Part shown: piece after piece, positions 1-6,731 of the stretch
Layout: each line of letters opens with the position of its first letter
Numbering within the stretch: the first letter of the stretch is position 1
Source: SIG220 sp045615545
Lineage (GTDB): Bacteria > Bacillota_I > Bacilli_A > RFN20 > CAG-826
Direction of reading: 5' to 3'
DNA: 47,743 nt
NCBI GenBank assembly: GCA_045615545.1
Contig: JAZLFA010000003.1
Location: 1-47,743 of the forward strand
Position numbers and translations under genes: made by a program
The notes under the pieces: model-generated
The model's input: only the letters and a program-made list of their open reading frames with translations
What the model was told of the DNA's origin: nothing
Databases searched by the model: none

Positions 1-1
1 A

Positions 2-277
2 GAATTGGCGCTATTGTTTTGTAGTTTGCGCAAATATGAGTACCTTTGCAATTCGAAGTATTATGAAATAATAAAATTTATCAAAAGTGATAAGGCAATC
101 TTATCAGATAAAGATTTAGAATTTGGACCAATTCTTAGAAATGAGAAATCAGTTTTGTTTAAAGAAAAATATCAATCGCGAATTAAAGAAATTGATCATT
201 TACTCTTAAAGAAATTACCAAATGATAAAATCATCACTTTAAATAACGAAAAGAAAAGAATCCAAGGAGTGCTTTAA
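2..277 (+). CDS. trmK: tRNA (adenine-22-N1)-methyltransferase TrmK, C-terminal part
   Basis: Partial gene: the frame is open to the left edge, so the true start lies outside the window. The TrmK family methylates N1 of A22 in tRNA with SAM. Only the end of the protein is present: the last strand of the methyltransferase fold (a KYYEIIKF stretch), the family motif FGPILRNEK, and a charged helical tail of about 45 residues typical of the TrmK coiled-coil C-terminus. The SAM-binding site is not visible. The assignment rests on this tail plus the neighbour: trmK (yqfN) directly before the NIF3-family yqfO is a conserved Firmicute pair, and here the gap is 2 bases. Its last codons carry the AAGGAG Shine-Dalgarno of the next gene. 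Confidence 0.8.
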   Translation, partial: ELALLFCSLRKYEYLCNSKYYEIIKFIKSDKAILSDKDLEFGPILRNEKSVLFKEKYQSRIKEIDHLLLKKLPNDKIITLNNEKKRIQGVL

Positions 278-279
278 TT

Positions 280-1047
280 ATGGAAGGAATGAAGATTGTT
301 AGATATTTATCTAAACGTTTTCCAAAAAGTATCGCTAAAGCTAATCACGACTTTGTTGGTAAAATGGTGGGGAATTTACCAAAAGAAGTTAAAAAAATAT
401 ATCTATGTCTCGATTTTGATGAAACCATTTATGAAGACATGAATAAATTTCATCCTGATTTAATTATCACTCACCATCCATTTATATATGGATGCAAGTC
501 ACGTGTTTTTAAATTCGATAAACATAAAGAAGAAACATATAACCGTCTATTAGAAGATGGATATTGTTTATATTCATATCACACTAATTTTGATACTGGT
601 AAAGATGGTATGAATGATGCATTGGCTAATCGCTTAGGACTTAAAAATATATACGCTCCTGAAACCATGCCAATGATGCGTATTGGCGAACTCGATAAAA
701 AAATGGATGTCGAGGAATTCGCTAAATTTGCCAAAGAAGCTTTAGATGTAGAATTTGCTAAATTAATAAATGAAGGCAATAAAAAGATATCTAAAGTCGC
801 TATTATTGGTGGCGGTGGAAGTGGTTATTACTACGTCGCTCAAAAGGAAGGTGCTGATATTTATATATCAGGTGATGTTCCTCATCACATCAGAAGAGAA
901 ATTGTTATAGATAAATTCAATTATTTAGATATGCCTCACGAAATAGAAAAAATCTTCATGCCACAAATGAAGAAGTTGTTGTTAGAACTCGATCCATCTT
1001 TAGACATAAAGATTATCGATCACGAAAAATTACCAAAAGTTATATAG
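280..1047 (+). CDS. NIF3/YqfO-family dinuclear metal protein (GTP cyclohydrolase I type 2 family)
   Basis: 255 residues, the size of the E. coli YbgI form; the roughly 120-residue CutA-like insert of B. subtilis YqfO is absent. Metal-site residues of the family are visible: a His65-His66-Pro motif in LIITHHPF, His101 and Asp105 in SYHTNFD, and a C-terminal His220 followed by Glu221/Glu223. NIF3 proteins bind two metal ions in a toroidal hexamer; the cellular role is not settled, and the type 2 cyclohydrolase name comes from database annotation. Start: AAGGAG at 264-269 is ten bases upstream of ATG 280. Its stop codon lies inside the 3' end of the convergent ispH (8-base overlap). Confidence 0.88.
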   Translation: MEGMKIVRYLSKRFPKSIAKANHDFVGKMVGNLPKEVKKIYLCLDFDETIYEDMNKFHPDLIITHHPFIYGCKSRVFKFDKHKEETYNRLLEDGYCLYSYHTNFDTGKDGMNDALANRLGLKNIYAPETMPMMRIGELDKKMDVEEFAKFAKEALDVEFAKLINEGNKKISKVAIIGGGGSGYYYVAQKEGADIYISGDVPHHIRREIVIDKFNYLDMPHEIEKIFMPQMKKLLLELDPSLDIKIIDHEKLPKVI

Positions 1048-1915
1048 ACTTAATGAAATTGACAATTTCGTCAATTGCTTTTTTAGGCGTGCTGGCGCCA
1101 CTTGCGATGGCAACATGATTAACGTTAGCAAAAAGTGATTCATCGAGTTCTAGATAGTTAGAAACTAAGATGGTGACGCTATCTGGATGAGAGGAAGAGG
1201 CTATTTCATATAATCGACGAGTGTTGCTTGAGTTGTTATCTCCAACAACAATAATTAAATCAACATCTTTTAAATTTTTAACCGCTTCTTGACGTAAGCG
1301 TGTTGTGTTACAAATCTCATCTAACACGCGCGCATCAGGGAAGTGTTTTTTTATATCTTCATAAATGGAAGAAATCATATCGATATTTAATGTTGTTTGA
1401 TTGATTACAAGAGGTGAATCGTCATGAACTTGCTTATATTTCATACCCATTTTCATATCATAAAAGATGACATTTTCATTTATAGATAAAGCAGCGAGTG
1501 CTTCTGGATGATTTTTGTGCCCAATATAAATTACTTGATGCCCAACATTAATTTCTTTTTTAATGATATCTAAATTATTTTTTACTTTAGGACAGGTCGT
1601 ATCATAAATGATTAAATTTCTTTCTTTTGCGATTATATCTAATTTTTCATCATGACCATGGGCAGTAAAAATGACAACGCTTCCCTTAGGAATTAAACGA
1701 ATCATTTCTTCATTGGTTTTAGTTTTACTAAAATAAGTTCTAATACCGGCTTCACTTAATTCATTAACCACTTCTTGATTATGAACAAGCATTCCTAAAA
1801 CTACAACAGAAGAGTTTGGATAATCTTTTCTTGCTTTATAGGCAATGTTTATTGCGTTAGTAACTCCGGCACAGTAGCCTTGCGGTTCAACAATTGTAAT
1901 TTCCATCTTACTCAT
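1040..1915 (-). CDS. ispH: 4-hydroxy-3-methylbut-2-enyl diphosphate reductase IspH
   Basis: Last MEP-pathway enzyme: an iron-sulfur protein reducing HMBPP to IPP and DMAPP. Cluster cysteines are visible in PQGYCAGV, YDTTCPK and EICNTTR, with substrate-binding His in FTAHGH and IGHKNHPE. Length (about 290) is normal. The start is uncertain: in-frame ATGs lie at 1930, 1915 and 1906. I chose 1915 because a GATAAT -10-like hexamer (1923-1928) sits 7 bases before it, suggesting a leaderless mRNA; 1906 best fits the usual N-terminus, and none has a Shine-Dalgarno. It is divergent from nfo with a very short gap, and its 3' end overlaps the NIF3 gene. ispG and dxs are also in the window. Confidence 0.93.
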   Translation of the reverse strand: MSKMEITIVEPQGYCAGVTNAINIAYKARKDYPNSSVVVLGMLVHNQEVVNELSEAGIRTYFSKTKTNEEMIRLIPKGSVVIFTAHGHDEKLDIIAKERNLIIYDTTCPKVKNNLDIIKKEINVGHQVIYIGHKNHPEALAALSINENVIFYDMKMGMKYKQVHDDSPLVINQTTLNIDMISSIYEDIKKHFPDARVLDEICNTTRLRQEAVKNLKDVDLIIVVGDNNSSNTRRLYEIASSSHPDSVTILVSNYLELDESLFANVNHVAIASGASTPKKAIDEIVNFIKSI

Positions 1916-1937
1916 TTTACCAATTATCATAAAAATG

Positions 1938-1946
1938 TGTTAACAT
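1938..1946 (+). promoter_or_regulatory. Extended -10 (TGTTAACAT) before nfo
   Basis: TGn plus TAACAT (hexamer 1941-1946), with an alternative hexamer CATTAT at 1944-1949. Either places the transcription start 0-3 bases before the nfo ATG at 1956. No Shine-Dalgarno lies between, so nfo may be leaderless. Predicted by eye only. Confidence 0.4.
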
Positions 1947-1955
1947 TATTATGCT

Positions 1956-2843
1956 ATGGAAGATAAAGAATTATTAATTGGATCGCATGTATCAATGAAT
2001 GGACCTGATTTTTATTACGGAAGCGTAAAAGAAGCCATTTCTTATGGTGCGAATGTTTTTATGTTTTATACAGGCGCACCTCAAAACTCATTTAGAAAAC
2101 CATTGAATGAACTAAGAATCGAAGAAGGAAGAGCTTTGCTCAAAGCTAATGGAATAGTGGAAGATAAGCTTGTTGTTCACGCTCCATACATCATCAATCC
2201 TGGGAACATTGCTAATCCATTGCTCTATGAGCAAACAATTAAAACATTATTAAACGAAGTAATAAGAACAAATGGTTTTGGTGCCAAAATTTTAGTCTTA
2301 CATCCAGGAGCCCATGTTGGCCAAGGAAAAGAAATTGCAATTAAAGCAGTAAGCAAAGCTTTAGATGCCGTTTTTTCTAATGATCATACAGATGTAAAAA
2401 TTGCTTTAGAGACAATGGCGGGTAAAGGTACCGAGATTGGAATTAACTTTAATGAAATTAAACAAATCATTGAAGGATGTGAACATAAAGACCGTTTAGG
2501 CGTATGTTTAGACACCTGCCATATTTCTGACGCCGGATATGATATTAATGATTTTGATAACATCTTAAAAGAATTTGGTTCCATTATAGGATTAGATCGC
2601 TTATTAGTGGTTCACCTTAACGATAGTAAAAACATTAAAGGTGCGCATAAAGACCGTCATGAAAACTTAGGATATGGTGAGATTGGTTTTGACACTTTAA
2701 ACAAAATCGCACATCATCCATTGTTAAAAAGTATACCTAAAATATTAGAGACACCTTACATAAATGAAAAACCTCCTTATAAAGAGGAGATTTCAATGTT
2801 AAGAAATAGTACTTATATTCCTAATTGGCGAGATAAATTTTAA
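1956..2843 (+). CDS. nfo: Endonuclease IV (AP endonuclease, TIM-barrel type)
   Basis: Base-excision repair enzyme that cuts 5' of abasic sites using three Zn ions. 295 residues, close to B. subtilis YqfS. Family motifs are present in order: GSHVSMNGP at the N-terminus, YTGAPQN, VVHAPYIINPGN, VLHPGAHVG, ALETMAGKGTE, CLDTCHISDAGYD, VVHLNDSKN, KDRHENLGYGEIG and PKILETPY, which carry the metal-binding His, Asp and Glu residues. The ATG at 1956 is fixed by homology (GSHVS starts eight residues in), but no Shine-Dalgarno precedes it. It follows the trmK/NIF3 genes, as yqfS lies near yqfN-yqfO in Bacillus. The stop codon overlaps that of convergent ispG by 4 bases. Confidence 0.95.
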   Translation: MEDKELLIGSHVSMNGPDFYYGSVKEAISYGANVFMFYTGAPQNSFRKPLNELRIEEGRALLKANGIVEDKLVVHAPYIINPGNIANPLLYEQTIKTLLNEVIRTNGFGAKILVLHPGAHVGQGKEIAIKAVSKALDAVFSNDHTDVKIALETMAGKGTEIGINFNEIKQIIEGCEHKDRLGVCLDTCHISDAGYDINDFDNILKEFGSIIGLDRLLVVHLNDSKNIKGAHKDRHENLGYGEIGFDTLNKIAHHPLLKSIPKILETPYINEKPPYKEEISMLRNSTYIPNWRDKF

Positions 2844-3889
2844 AACTTATCGATTTCTTCTTTTAAAGCAGCAAAGGCTTCGGATTCCGGAACCTTTTTT
2901 ATTACCTTATCTTTTTTAAAGATAACAAATTCATGTTTACCACCAGCTATACCGATATCTGCATTTTTCGCTTCACCTGGTCCATTAACAACACAGCCCA
3001 TTACAGCAACATGAATATTTTTATGAATTGTTTCTAAATATTTTAATACTTTTCTTGATAGTGATTGGACATCAACTTGTGTTCTTCCACATGTTGGGCA
3101 GCTCACTAATGTAGGATAGTTTGGGTATAAACCAACATCATGTAACAGACGTTTAGCAGCGATTATTTCTTCTTTTGGATCATCAGTTATTGAAATTCTA
3201 ATTGTGTCTCCAATTCCTTCTAATAAAAGTGGTGCTAAACCTGCAACGGAACGGATTAAAGAAATTTCTTTTATGCCTGCTTCAGTAATTCCTAAATGTA
3301 AAGGATAAGGGAATGTTTTACTTGCTAAACGATATGCTTCTAAAGTTTCTCTAACATCGCTCCCTTTTAAAGAAATAACAATATTGGTAAAACCATATTT
3401 TTCTAATATATCGACATGTTTTTTAGCAGAATCAACTAATGATTGAGCTTTATATAAAGTTGAATAATCATGAATAGATTTATCTAAACTTCCGGAATTA
3501 ACTCCGATGCGAATTGGTATATGCTTAGCTTTAGCTAAATCAATAACTTTTTTTACATTTTCTTCTTCACCAATATTACCTGGATTGATCCTTACTTTAT
3601 CAATACCATTTTCCATAGCTAATAAAGCTAAACGATAATCAAAATGAATATCCGCAACCAAAGGAATAGAGATGCCTTTTTTAATTTCTTTAATTGCCAT
3701 AGCATCTTTTTCGTCCATGACTGATACACGCATATAATCAGCGCCCAACTTTGCGCATTCATTTATTTGAGCAATTACTTTATCAGCATATTCAGTTTTA
3801 ATATTGCACATTGATTGAATCAAAACACGATTTGATCCACCTAAGACAATATTGCCAATCTTAATTTGTTTTGTTTCTGTTCGATTCAT
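2840..3889 (-). CDS. ispG: 4-hydroxy-3-methylbut-2-en-1-yl diphosphate synthase IspG (GcpE)
   Basis: Penultimate MEP enzyme, converting MEcPP to HMBPP with a [4Fe-4S] cluster. 349 residues, the compact bacterial two-domain form: a TIM barrel to about residue 255, then the cluster domain. Ligands are Cys264 and Cys267 (SCPTCGRT), Cys299 (GCVVNGPGE) and Glu306. The start is clear: the N-terminus matches the family. A perfect extended -10 (TGC TATAAT) ends 6 bases before the ATG, so the predicted transcript begins at the start codon, and there is no Shine-Dalgarno. With ispH and dxs here the pathway is represented at its first and last two steps. Confidence 0.95.
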   Translation of the reverse strand: MNRTETKQIKIGNIVLGGSNRVLIQSMCNIKTEYADKVIAQINECAKLGADYMRVSVMDEKDAMAIKEIKKGISIPLVADIHFDYRLALLAMENGIDKVRINPGNIGEEENVKKVIDLAKAKHIPIRIGVNSGSLDKSIHDYSTLYKAQSLVDSAKKHVDILEKYGFTNIVISLKGSDVRETLEAYRLASKTFPYPLHLGITEAGIKEISLIRSVAGLAPLLLEGIGDTIRISITDDPKEEIIAAKRLLHDVGLYPNYPTLVSCPTCGRTQVDVQSLSRKVLKYLETIHKNIHVAVMGCVVNGPGEAKNADIGIAGGKHEFVIFKKDKVIKKVPESEAFAALKEEIDKF

Positions 3890-3895
3890 GCCAAT

Positions 3896-3904
3896 ATTAT
3901 AGCA
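3896..3904 (-). promoter_or_regulatory. Extended -10 promoter of ispG, leaderless type
   Basis: On the minus strand TGC-TATAAT (hexamer 3901-3896) is followed by 6 bases and then ATG (3889). With the usual 6-base gap from the -10 to the start site, +1 falls on the A of ATG. No convincing -35 is seen, as often with TGn promoters. Confidence 0.6.
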
Positions 3905-3931
3905 AAATAATAAAAAAGTATAAATTAATCA

Positions 3932-3959
3932 TTGATTAATGTTTCATCTATGATAAGAT
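3932..3959 (+). promoter_or_regulatory. Promoter of rpmG
   Basis: TTGATT (3932-3937), a 16-base spacer, and TAAGAT (3954-3959) preceded by TGA, an extended -10. The predicted start is near 3966, giving a 20-base leader that contains the rpmG Shine-Dalgarno AAGGAG. Confidence 0.5.
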
Positions 3960-3985
3960 ATTCATTGATTTTAAGGAGAAAAACT

Positions 3986-4150
3986 ATGGCAAAAGATGAT
4001 CGTATCTCAATCACATTGAAGTGCACAGAATGCGGTGAAGAGAATTATCTCACTAGCAAAAATAAAAAGAAACATCCAGACAAACTTGAAACTAAAAAAT
4101 ATTGCAACGTCTGCAAAAAGAAAACACTTCATCGTGAGGTAAAGAAATAG
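3986..4150 (+). CDS. rpmG: 50S ribosomal protein bL33
   Basis: 54-residue large-subunit protein. It is the zinc-ribbon (C+) form: Cys13 and Cys16 in CTEC, Cys40 and Cys43 in CNVC. Many Firmicutes hold both zinc and zinc-free bL33 paralogues, the latter under zinc control; only the zinc form is seen here. ATG 3986 is chosen over upstream in-frame codons because AAGGAG (3973-3978) has the right spacing and the protein begins MAKDDRISITLKC as expected. It has its own promoter, and its stop codon lies inside the stem of a terminator. Confidence 0.95.
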   Translation: MAKDDRISITLKCTECGEENYLTSKNKKKHPDKLETKKYCNVCKKKTLHREVKK

Positions 4151-4167
4151 GTAAAACCTATTTTTTT
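4146..4167 (+). terminator. Rho-independent terminator of rpmG
   Basis: AAATAGGT, loop AAA, ACCTATTT, then a T-run. The TAG stop codon of rpmG is part of the stem. The T-run ends about 6 bases before the ATG of the next gene. Confidence 0.8.
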
Positions 4168-4172
4168 CTTAT

Positions 4173-4814
4173 ATGGTAAAAATAATATCATTTTTAAGTA
4201 ATGATGTATTTGAACTAAGTAGCAATACATATATTGTTATTGATTCTTTTTCTAATTGCCTTATTATCGATCCAAGTAGAAATGACAATAAAGTAAGAGA
4301 TTATATTATTAACAATAACTTAACTCCAAAAGCAATATTATTAACTCATTCACATTTTGATCACATTAGAGGCGTCGACTCTTTAGTTAACTCTTTTAAT
4401 ATCCCATTTTATGTAGAAGAAAATGATGTTATTGGTTTAACTGATCCAAAAATCAATTGTAGTGCTTCTTATCATATAAAAAGCTCTATTATTGTTAAAA
4501 ACAAACCTATATTAGTAAAAGACTATGAAACTCTTCATATTTTACAAGAAGATATATTAGTAATATCAACGCCATTTCATACAGTAGGAAGTTGCTGCTT
4601 TTATTTTATAGATAGCAGAGCTATCTTTACTGGAGATTCTTTATTTGAAGGGGCAATTGGAAGAGATGATTTACCTTCCTCCATACCAAGCAAAAGAAAG
4701 GAATCAATATCAAAATTAATGTCACTAAAAGATGATATAAAAGTATATCCAGGACATGGCAACGCTACTTATATTGGAGTAGAAAGAAACAATAATCCGT
4801 TTATTAAAGATTAA
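4173..4814 (+). CDS. Metallo-beta-lactamase-fold hydrolase, glyoxalase II-like (YqgX type)
   Basis: 213 residues with the full MBL metal site: HSHFDH (residues 59-64), a later His in PFHTVGSC, Asp in TGDSLFEGAIGR and His in VYPGHG. This set and length match the short bacterial hydroxyacylglutathione-hydrolase-like family (B. subtilis YqgX). Whether the substrate is S-lactoylglutathione, a bacillithiol adduct or something else cannot be told. The gene has no Shine-Dalgarno: its ATG sits 6 bases after the T-run of the rpmG terminator, so it needs its own start within or next to that terminator (TATTTT at 4159-4164 is a weak -10 candidate) or read-through. It is followed by efp after 49 bases. 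Confidence 0.85.
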   Translation: MVKIISFLSNDVFELSSNTYIVIDSFSNCLIIDPSRNDNKVRDYIINNNLTPKAILLTHSHFDHIRGVDSLVNSFNIPFYVEENDVIGLTDPKINCSASYHIKSSIIVKNKPILVKDYETLHILQEDILVISTPFHTVGSCCFYFIDSRAIFTGDSLFEGAIGRDDLPSSIPSKRKESISKLMSLKDDIKVYPGHGNATYIGVERNNNPFIKD

Positions 4815-4863
4815 TTCTTTGATAAAATATCAAAGTCAAAATATTAAAAGAAAGGAAAATGAT

Positions 4864-5421
4864 ATGGTAAATGTAACTGAACTAAGACCAGGGCATTATT
4901 TCATCAAAGATGGAAATATTTTCCGCGTCGAAGACATCATGTTAAATAAAACTGCCATGCGTAAGATGGTTGCAAAAGTCAAAGTAAAGAATATGCGTAC
5001 TGGTGCGATTACAGAAATGGCGCAAAACTCTGGTTATATGATTGAAGAGATTCATCTAAACAAGAAACAAATGCAATATTTATACGACGATGGTGAAAAC
5101 TTGATCTTTATGGATCAAGATACATATGAACAAATCGAAATTTCTAAAGAAAAGCTTACATGGGAATTACAATTCTTAAAAGGCGATGAAATGGTTGATA
5201 TTACATCATATGAAGGAGAAATCCTTGGATTATCATTACCTGCCAAGGTGGCCCTAAAAATCACAGAATGTGAGGCCGCTGTAAGAGGAGACACAGTTAA
5301 TAAAGCAATGAAATACGCTACTTTAGAGACTGGATTATCAATTAAAGTTCCTTTATTTATAAATGAAGGTGACGTTATTTTAGTTAAAACTGATACTGCC
5401 GAATATGATGGCAGAGCATAG
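4864..5421 (+). CDS. efp: Translation elongation factor P
   Basis: 185 residues, three-domain EF-P that relieves ribosome stalling at polyproline. The N-terminal KOW domain (1-65), central OB domain (70-128) and C-terminal domain ending in YDGRA are complete; a signature-like ITECEAAVRGDT lies near residue 140. The start at ATG 4864 follows AAAGGAAAATGAT; an overlapping ATG at 4859 is out of frame. Odd point: the tip loop of domain I, normally PGKG with the lysine that is post-translationally modified, reads NKTAMRKM, so an ungapped alignment puts Met32 at the usual Lys position. Followed by yneF 11 bases downstream with GGAGG. Confidence 0.93.
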   Translation: MVNVTELRPGHYFIKDGNIFRVEDIMLNKTAMRKMVAKVKVKNMRTGAITEMAQNSGYMIEEIHLNKKQMQYLYDDGENLIFMDQDTYEQIEISKEKLTWELQFLKGDEMVDITSYEGEILGLSLPAKVALKITECEAAVRGDTVNKAMKYATLETGLSIKVPLFINEGDVILVKTDTAEYDGRA

Positions 5422-5432
5422 GAGGAAGAAAA

Positions 5433-5654
5433 ATGAATATTGAAGTCGGAGCGTTCGTAGGAACAATCATTGGCGTACTTATCGCTGGTGCAGCATTAGG
5501 ATTTTTTATCTCTCGTTGGTACTTTAAAAAACAAATTCAAGAAAACCCACCAATCAATGAAAAAATGATCCGTACAATGTTTGCTCAAATGGGCAGAACA
5601 CCTAGTGAAAAACAAGTACGTGAAATTATGAGAAATGTCAATAATCAAAAATAG
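5433..5654 (+). CDS. UPF0154 (YneF-family) small membrane protein
   Basis: 73 residues. One N-terminal transmembrane segment (about residues 5-27, rich in Gly/Ala/Ile) runs into SRWYFKKQI, then a cytoplasmic tail with ENPPINEKMIRTMFAQMGRTPSEKQVREIM, which is the UPF0154 signature. Function is unknown in the family. Strong Shine-Dalgarno GGAGGAAG before the ATG, and probably co-transcribed with efp. A terminator follows. Confidence 0.9.
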   Translation: MNIEVGAFVGTIIGVLIAGAALGFFISRWYFKKQIQENPPINEKMIRTMFAQMGRTPSEKQVREIMRNVNNQK

Positions 5655-5678
5655 ACAAATCTCGGAAAAATAAATAAT

Positions 5679-5711
5679 TATCCCGCATCTAATTCGCGGG
5701 ATTTTTATTTT
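5679..5711 (+). terminator. Terminator after efp-yneF
   Basis: ATCCCGC (stem), 9-base loop, GCGGGAT, then TTTTATTTT. It ends the + strand efp-yneF unit. Confidence 0.85.
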
Positions 5712-5792
5712 AATAGTAGTGATAGTGGATTCCATCAATTTAATCATGATGTCAATTAAAAATGTCAACGATAAACAAAGAATGAATCGAAA

Positions 5793-5825
5793 TAAAAATA
5801 AAAAGGCATCAACTTAGTCAATACC
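5793..5825 (-). terminator. Terminator of plsY
   Basis: On the minus strand GGTATTGAC, loop TAA, GTTGATGCC (9 pairs, some G-U) is followed by TTTTTATTTTTATTT. It lies about 40 bases beyond the plsY stop, with repeat copy a in between. Confidence 0.75.
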
Positions 5826-5845
5826 TTATCAATCCATATTAAAAA

Positions 5846-5862
5846 CTACTAAAAAACTACTA
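5846..5862. repeat. TACTA-N6-TACTA element, copy a
   Basis: CTACTA at 5846-5851 and 5857-5862, spacing exactly 11. It lies between the plsY stop codon and the plsY terminator, in a convergent gap. Confidence 0.6.
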
Positions 5863-5863
5863 A

Positions 5864-6634
5864 TTAATAATCTTTCATCCAAGATATTTTTCTTTCCTCA
5901 CCTTTAGCAATTCTTTTAATATTTTCACGATGTTTGAACACTAAAAGTAACCAACAGAATGTCATGATTATAGCAAAATGCCAGGTGCAATTTAATGTTG
6001 GCCCATACATAATGATCCATTCATATCCTGGAGGTATAATTTTACCCAAAACAAGGCCTACCCATAGCCAAGTTAATGCAATTGTTATCCCTCCAAAAAC
6101 AATGCTAACTAAGGAAACCATTTTTGTTCTTTTTAGTAATGGGAAATAAATAGTAAATCCAGGAAAAATTCCTAGTCCCCAAGTTGAACCACATATCGTC
6201 CCCATAAAGCATGACACTCCTTTGCCACCATTAAATTTACTAAAGACTGGATAGCAGTGACCAACAAAGCATCCAAAAAGAACCAACCAATAAACAGGCC
6301 ATTGAATTATGTAGTCTTTATTTGCTTCTGTATAATAAGTAATTGTACTTGCCATTAATGGCTTGTCCCCAAAGGGGACAAAAGTTAAGATTGCCCATGC
6401 AATCCAAATTGGAGCGATGGTTTTAAGCATATCGAGAATGATAACTAAAAGCCCAACTTTCTTTCCCCATATTCTACCAGCATTAGTTCCACCGGCATTT
6501 TTGCTACCAAAATTGCGTGGATCTTGATGAAAAAATACTTTTCCAATAATGATGGAAAAGGATATAGAACCAAAAATATATCCAAAAATTGTACAAATAA
6601 TTGCGACCAATATATTAATTAAATTAATATCCAT
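5864..6634 (-). CDS. plsY: Glycerol-3-phosphate acyltransferase PlsY
   Basis: Integral membrane enzyme that transfers acyl from acyl phosphate to glycerol-3-phosphate, the first step of phosphatidic acid synthesis in most Firmicutes. Family loops are present: FGSISFS in the first helix, GSKNAGGTNAGR (phosphate/substrate loop), GHCYPVFSKFNGGKGV, and the C-terminal KHRENIKRI. At 256 residues it is about 50 longer than B. subtilis PlsY (193 residues as I recall); extra sequence lies in the loops around residues 85-110 and 195-215. GAGG seven bases before the ATG is a modest Shine-Dalgarno. Divergent from parE. In Firmicutes plsY is often beside parE-parC, as here. Confidence 0.93.
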   Translation of the reverse strand: MDINLINILVAIICTIFGYIFGSISFSIIIGKVFFHQDPRNFGSKNAGGTNAGRIWGKKVGLLVIILDMLKTIAPIWIAWAILTFVPFGDKPLMASTITYYTEANKDYIIQWPVYWLVLFGCFVGHCYPVFSKFNGGKGVSCFMGTICGSTWGLGIFPGFTIYFPLLKRTKMVSLVSIVFGGITIALTWLWVGLVLGKIIPPGYEWIIMYGPTLNCTWHFAIIMTFCWLLLVFKHRENIKRIAKGEERKISWMKDY

Positions 6635-6699
6635 TTTTTAGCCTCATTTTTACTCGTTTAATTGTACTAAATCTCTTTAATTTTGCAACTTAATTTTAT

Positions 6700-6705
6700 T
6701 ATAAT
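6700..6705 (+). promoter_or_regulatory. -10 box of parE-parC
   Basis: Perfect TATAAT; the best -35 candidate (TTAATT, 6677-6682, 17-base spacer) is weak. The predicted start is near 6712, leaving a 20-base leader with AAAGGAGG before ATG 6732. Confidence 0.55.
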
Positions 6706-6731
6706 TAAGCTTGCTAAAAGGAGGAATAGTA

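Noticed and set aside
5713..5727. TAGTAG-like sequence after the yneF terminator
   Set aside because: No second unit at 11-base spacing, so not counted as a TACTA element.
5749..5820. 23-codon + strand frame in the yneF-plsY gap
   Set aside because: No ribosome site, low-complexity Asn/Lys composition, and it runs through the plsY terminator.
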